DNA from: Chamaecrista fasciculata | Taxonomy: Eukaryota; Streptophyta; Magnoliopsida; Fabales; Fabaceae | DNA length: 64,000 bases | Direction of reading: 5' to 3' | Assembly: GCA_003254925.1 (NCBI GenBank) | Contig: QANZ01022431.1 | Coordinates: 4,633-68,632, forward strand | In this document: positions 59,427 to 64,000 of the stretch, one piece after another | How positions within the stretch are numbered: the first letter of the stretch is position 1 | Layout of the letters: every line of letters begins with the position of its first letter | Program-made: the position numbers and the translations under genes | Notes under the pieces: generated by a model | What the model was told of the DNA's origin: nothing | Databases searched by the model: none | The model's input: the letters and a program-made list of their open reading frames with translations, nothing else

Positions 59427-60024
59427 GGCAAAAGACCCTTTCGTGCTTTAACGTTTGTTTTATGTCAATTATGCCCTTAATGTGAAATGTTGGTGTCAAT
59501 TATACCCTAACCTCAATTTTTTTGGGCCAAAGTCCTATTTTGGTCCCTCAAGTCTCTGACGAACATTCCGGCGAGATACACGGCGGCCCCGATGACTACG
59601 AAAACTTCTAATCCAAGGTTTTTTGATCTTCTGAGTTTAATAACGGCCTTCATTTTGCGAACAAATGACCGGAAATATAATTTTCGGCGATTGTGTAATT
59701 TTTCGGCGGCTTACCAGTCATTTTTTTTGCAAAATAGAGGTCATCATTGAACTCAGGAGGTCAAAAAACCTTAGATAAGGAGTTTTCGTAGTTGTCGGGG
59801 CCACCGTGTATCTCGACGGAAAGTTCACCAGAGACTTGAGGGTCCAAAACAGAACTTTGAGCAAACTTGAGGTACCAAAATAGGACTTTGGCCAAAAAAA
59901 ATTGAAGTTAGGGTATAATTGGCACCAACGTTTCACATTGGGGGTATAACTGACATTAAACAAACGTTAGAGGCATAACTGAAACTGACACCAAACGTTA
60001 AGGGTACGAAAGAGTCTTTTACCC
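59427..60024. mobile_element. Foldback Mutator-like MITE
   Basis: It is flanked by an exact 9-bp duplication TTTATAAAA (59418-59426 and 60025-60033). Left ggcaaaagaccctttcgtgc pairs with right gtacgaaagagtcttttacc, and the arms of about 250 bp stay complementary through the phrase caaagtcctattttgg. The centre is GC-richer (cggcgagatacacggcggcc). No transposase. It lies between serpin copies 1 and 2. Confidence 0.9.
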
Positions 60025-60033
60025 TTTATAAAA

Positions 60034-61402
60034 TTTCTCATTTTGGTTGAAATAAAATTTCTCATTTTATTTCTAAAGAATATAGAGAATATCTCAATGT
60101 TAAGTTGAATAATGCTAATAATTTTTATATGTTTTTAAATTTGATTATTAATAAAAAATTATATTGATATGATTAAATAGTTTACTTTTATGTAAAACTG
60201 CAAAATATTACAAGTTTATTTTCAGAAATATTAGAAACATTTTTTTTTTTTATGTTTTCTGTTTTCAACTTGTTTCAGGAAATATGTTCGGATAATATTT
60301 TAAAAAATATTGTACAAGACACGTGCATTTTTAGTCATATTTATTATTTTCAATAAAAANATCCGATTTAACTAGAATTGGCCTTGCAAGATCGTAAGAT
60401 CGTACGATCTTACGATTTAAATCTAGATCTTGACTGCCTTGGTTCTATGTATATATAGCTCCAAGGTCATAAGAAAATGTACAATATATATAGTCACTTT
60501 CTATGATTTTTTCAAATTCAATCACCAGATTCTATTAAGATATAAGGAAAGAAAATAAGTACATTGACATTCTCCCTCCTTTTTACTTATTGACATTGTA
60601 ATATTTAGTGACATTCTCCCGAAAATAAGTACATTGACACAAGTTAATTATTGGTTTTGTTAGTGACATTGTACATTTCCGGGTGGTGTTATACATAGGA
60701 AAGAGTATAGAATATAGATTCTTCTTTAGTTATCATATACAATCTTTTGTATTCAAAATGATTAATGATAAGAGAATTTTTTGTCATTGAAAAACTTAAA
60801 CTGCAAAAGGTACAAAATTAAATGAAATTTCTTTCTCTCTTTGCATGATATGTCCATACAAGATGTTGTCCATTTTTTCTCTTTCTTGGGAATGAAGGCA
60901 AAGAGTTGTTGGAAAAAAAAATACTATTTTAAATTTTTAATACACTAATCGAATCATAATAGAATTTAAAACACCTAATTATAAACATCCATTTAATATA
61001 AAATGTATCTTTTGAATTTATGATTAAATTTTCACACGGCGACTAATATTCCTCTCTTTATCTAATCATTGTGGTAGTCTTAATGAAGAGGCTAGGTCAA
61101 AATATATAAATTGAAGAGAGGACTCAACCCCTATTAGGTTGTATCTAATGATGGGCTCACACCTAATCAATTTGTGAATTCAATAACCATAAACTAACTC
61201 ATTACATCGCTATTAGGTTAAAAAAAGATGAGATCAAAACTTATCAATTACTTAAAATATTGTAAGACATTATAATCATAAATATAAAGAATTAAAAATT
61301 TCAACTGGAGTAACATTATAGTCCTACATTGTATTACTCCTAAAAACAACATAAATATATATATTTATATTGCTGACACTGACACATGTTAAGCTAACAA
61401 TA
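60034..61402. other. Intergenic between serpin copies
   Basis: AT-rich; an N at 60360. Part of 60490-60545 (attcaatcaccagattctat) repeats the serpin 5' flank motif found near 56900 and 63355, so it is likely a duplication remnant. No gene. Confidence 0.5.
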
Positions 61403-62881
61403 TCATCCCGCAAGAGGATTGAGCACCTGCCCAATAAATAGAAGTGTTCCTGTCATGTCTTCTCTTACCACATAGAGAAATGGGTGGTCTGCTACAAAAT
61501 CTAAAACAGTGGCTGCAGCAGCTTCAGTCCCTTCTTCATTAACTTCAGTGAATGCCTTGTGGAATATACTCGAAACATATAGCTTTTCACCATCATCATT
61601 AACAGAATCCACCATTTCTGTCAATTCTCCTTCTCCTTCAGAGAAAGGCAATGTTACTCCTAATTCCTTCAACACATTAGAAGCTTCAACCCCATAAGAT
61701 ATCTTGAACCTTGGGATCCTAAAATCACCTACTCTCACTGCACTTTTGGGAAGGTGGTTTTCCAAGAACCCAGATTCTGAACCCATCTTCTCAACCAAAG
61801 CCGAGAGCCCATCATTTGAGTCAGGAAGGAAGAAATACATAGAGAAACGCCGATTATCTTCACCTTGCTTGTAAGGAAGACCAAGGACTTTGAAACCATC
61901 ACAAACTCTAATGAACTGTCTCTTATAGCTAGTCATGAAGGGAACCTTCACTGAGCTCCCACTTGTAAGGTGGAAGTCATAATCTTTTGTTTTTGATTTA
62001 TTAAACTCGTCTTCCCATGCTCCTTTGAAGTATAGTGCATTTGCAAGCACGAGCCTGGTGTCCCTCTTAACTGATCCCGCAGAAAGAATTTGTTTAATAA
62101 GGCCACTTGTCTCCTTTTCCACCCATGAGTTAACTTGTTGAGTCACTTGAGCAGCCTTTAGAATATTTGTAACCATCACAACAAGTTATTATTTTTGGTA
62201 CACTTTGTTAGATAATAGATAAATTATTCCACTTCCTAGCCAATTTGAATACAGAGTAATAGCTAACAAGATCTTCAAATTGCATACAATTCAAACCATA
62301 AACAATCAATAGTGAGTGTGAGAAGAAAAAGGAAGCATATATATATATATACGTACCTTGGTCTTGAAGTTGACTTGAGCCAAAACAGCTTTATATTGAG
62401 AGTCCACAAGCTGTTTGAAAGAAGGCTTCAGAGAGACTGATTTATCAAGCCAAACACCATTGGCGAAAGACAAGCGAGGGCCACCGCCGCGACTAGCGTC
62501 GGCGAAGGCGACGGCGAGTTGAGAAGCGAACGAATTCAGATGATCGATAGATTTGGAATTGAGGAATGAAAGAAGCTGATCGAGAGTATAACCTTTTGAA
62601 CCAGACGCGATTAGGCTAAGCATAAGTTGAATCGACAAGGGCGAAATCACCACATTCTTGTCTTCTTTTGACAGCAAATGCTTCGTAAAGTTCAACATCG
62701 CGTCCGATTGATTACGAATTGCTTCGCGATTGTCTTTCATGATGGTTTTGGAATTGGAAGCGTCAAGATTCATGTCTGATTGATTACCACATTCACGTCT
62801 TCTTCTTCTTTTTCTTTTTGGGTCTTTCATGATGGTTTTGGACTTGGAAGCGTCAATTGAATCGGGGAGAAGACGCTTCAT
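61403..62881 (-). CDS. Serpin with a shortened reactive-centre loop (cluster copy 2)
   Basis: Exons 62881-62357 and 62155-61403 give 425 residues; the acceptor is TTCTAAAG|GCT, which restores [15 protein letters not shown] as in other plant serpins. The serpin fold is complete: [47 protein letters not shown] and the C-terminal [27 protein letters not shown]. The hinge [10 protein letters not shown] is canonical, but it runs straight into [10 protein letters not shown]. Compared with copy 1, 36 nt (12 codons) are missing in frame exactly where the P1-P1' bait residues belong. The protein should therefore not trap proteases in the usual way. The N-terminus is also odd: about 60 residues precede the usual serpin start and include [10 protein letters not shown]. 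The predicted start is the ATG at 62881; an internal ATG ([11 protein letters not shown]) would give the usual length. Confidence 0.88.
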
Positions 62882-63396
62882 CAAGACTTCTCCAACCTCT
62901 ATTGAAGTGAATATTATAATTTGGGGGAAATTTTTGGTTCACGCCTATATGTGTATATATATATATATATATATAGGTTCACGCCTCCAATGTCGTAGGA
63001 GAATATGGAAATTACCTTTTGCTTCTACCTATTTTTTTTTTCCAATATTTTTGTGATTTTAGATATTTCAATCACCGGATTCTGTTAAGATTGGAATCTG
63101 CTTGATTGAAAATTTCAAATTTGATATATCTCAATAAAGAAAAGAAAAGAAAAAGGTAAATTGATATTGTGCTACCCGAAATGCTATGTGGAGGGCATAA
63201 AAAGAGGTTAAAACGTTATTTTTTAAAAATGCGTCCTTAAATATTTATATATATATATATATAAATATATATATAAAAACTTCTTAAATTTATTTCCATT
63301 AACCTATGACAGAATATTCCCTTTTGATTTTTCCTAATTTCTAAATTTTTTTAAATTCAATCACCAGATTCTATTAAGAATGGAATCTAGTAGATT
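62882..63396. other. Serpin copy 2 promoter region
   Basis: An AT microsatellite at about 62953-62975 and another near 63247-63276. The segment 63010-63390 is homologous to 56560-56960, the flank of copy 1. It ends at the N at 63397. Confidence 0.6.
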
Positions 63397-63397
63397 N
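63397..63397. other. Ambiguous base at a probable assembly join
   Basis: To the left lies serpin 5' flank; immediately to the right is the middle of a serpin exon (...TEMV), with no 3' end. A single N between two unrelated parts of a nearly identical duplication suggests a scaffolding gap. Confidence 0.65.
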
Positions 63398-63937
63398 CAC
63401 CATTTCTGTCAATTCTCCTCCACTGAAAGGCAATGTTACTCCTAGTTCCTTCAACACATTAGAAGCTTCAACCCCATAAGATATTTTGAACCTTGGGATC
63501 CTAAAATCACCTACTCTCACTGCACTTTTGGGAAGGTGGTTTTCCAAGAAAACAGATTCTAAACCCATCTTCTCAACCAAAGAAGAGAGCCCATCATTTG
63601 AGTCAGGAAGGAAGAAATATATAGAGAAATGACGATTATCTTTGCCTTGCTTGTAAGGAAGACCAAGGACTTTGAAACCATCACAAACTCTAATGAACTG
63701 TCTCTTATAGCTAGTCATGAAGGGAACCTTCACTGAGCTCCCACTTGTAAGGTGGAAGTCATAATCTTTTGTTTTTGATTTATCAAACTCGTCTTCCCAT
63801 GCTCCTTTGAAGTATAGTGCATTTGCAAGCACGAGCTTGGTGTCCCTGTTAACTGATCCCGCAGAAAGAATTTGTTTAATAAGGCCACTTGTCTCCTTTT
63901 TCACCCATGAGTTAACTTGTTGAGTCACTTGAGCAGC
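63398..63937 (-). CDS. Serpin exon 2, partial (cluster copy 3)
   Basis: This is the second exon of another serpin, nearly identical to copy 2 (differences such as KKETSG for EKETSG, GSVNRDTK for [17 protein letters not shown] for [11 protein letters not shown]). It begins at the same acceptor (TTCTAAAG|GCT) and keeps [17 protein letters not shown] and [11 protein letters not shown]. It stops at the N at 63397, before the hinge and reactive loop, so the state of its loop is unknown. Exon 1 must lie beyond 64000. The high identity implies a recent duplication or an assembly duplication. Confidence 0.85.
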
Positions 63938-64000
63938 CTTTAGAATATTTGTAACCATCAGAACAAGTTATTATTTTTGGTACACTTTGTTAGATAATTA

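Noticed and set aside
1-64000. CRISPR array, bacterial defence island or operon
   Set aside because: No regularly spaced repeats with unique spacers, no prokaryotic genes; all genes are intron-bearing or plant-specific families.

Overview
This is a nuclear DNA window from a eudicot plant, probably a woody species. It is AT-rich, its genes contain typical plant introns, it carries degenerate CCCTAAA-type repeats, and every recognisable gene is a plant family. The species cannot be fixed from the sequence. Roughly a quarter is gene space; the rest is intergenic DNA packed with small non-autonomous transposons. No prokaryotic-style system, CRISPR array or operon is present, and I found no wholly new gene system.

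Layout. 1-1930: degenerate telomere-like repeats inside a Mutator-like repeat that runs off the left edge. About 1935-8041 (-): a decayed partial copy of an S9 peptidase gene, hit by several transposons (one Mutator-type foldback, two hAT-type elements, an Au-type SINE and a solo LTR). 9664-17026 (-): the intact 18-exon S9 peptidase (acylaminoacyl-peptidase-like) gene. 18727-20215: a Pack-MULE carrying a GRF zinc-finger gene. 22684-23400 (+): a MIZU-KUSSEI1-like (DUF617) gene. 25880-33702: MITEs, a TRIM-like tandem LTR fossil and a GC-rich foldback hairpin. 35058-35738 (+): a single-exon R2R3-MYB of subgroup 22, flanked on both sides by copies of one MITE family. 36335-46900: repeats (SINE, Stowaway, Harbinger and Mutator MITEs) with no convincing gene. 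46926-48642 (+): a four-exon organellar single-stranded-DNA-binding protein (OSB1-like). 49207-53396 (-): a 14-exon nucleobase-ascorbate transporter. 55250-64000 (-): a serpin cluster with one pseudogene, one complete gene whose reactive-centre loop is shortened, and one nearly identical copy cut by an N at 63397 and by the window edge. A purple acid phosphatase exon relic lies in between.

The genes do not form a pathway. They are independent housekeeping or regulatory genes (proteolysis, hydrotropism-family protein, transcription factor, mitochondrial DNA maintenance, transporter, protease-inhibitor family). The most useful observations are the serpin that has lost its bait loop in frame, the Pack-MULE with a zinc-finger/coiled-coil/membrane gene, and a dense set of foldback elements with exact 9-bp target duplications. 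Several insertion sites are proven by the empty paralogous site inside the same window.
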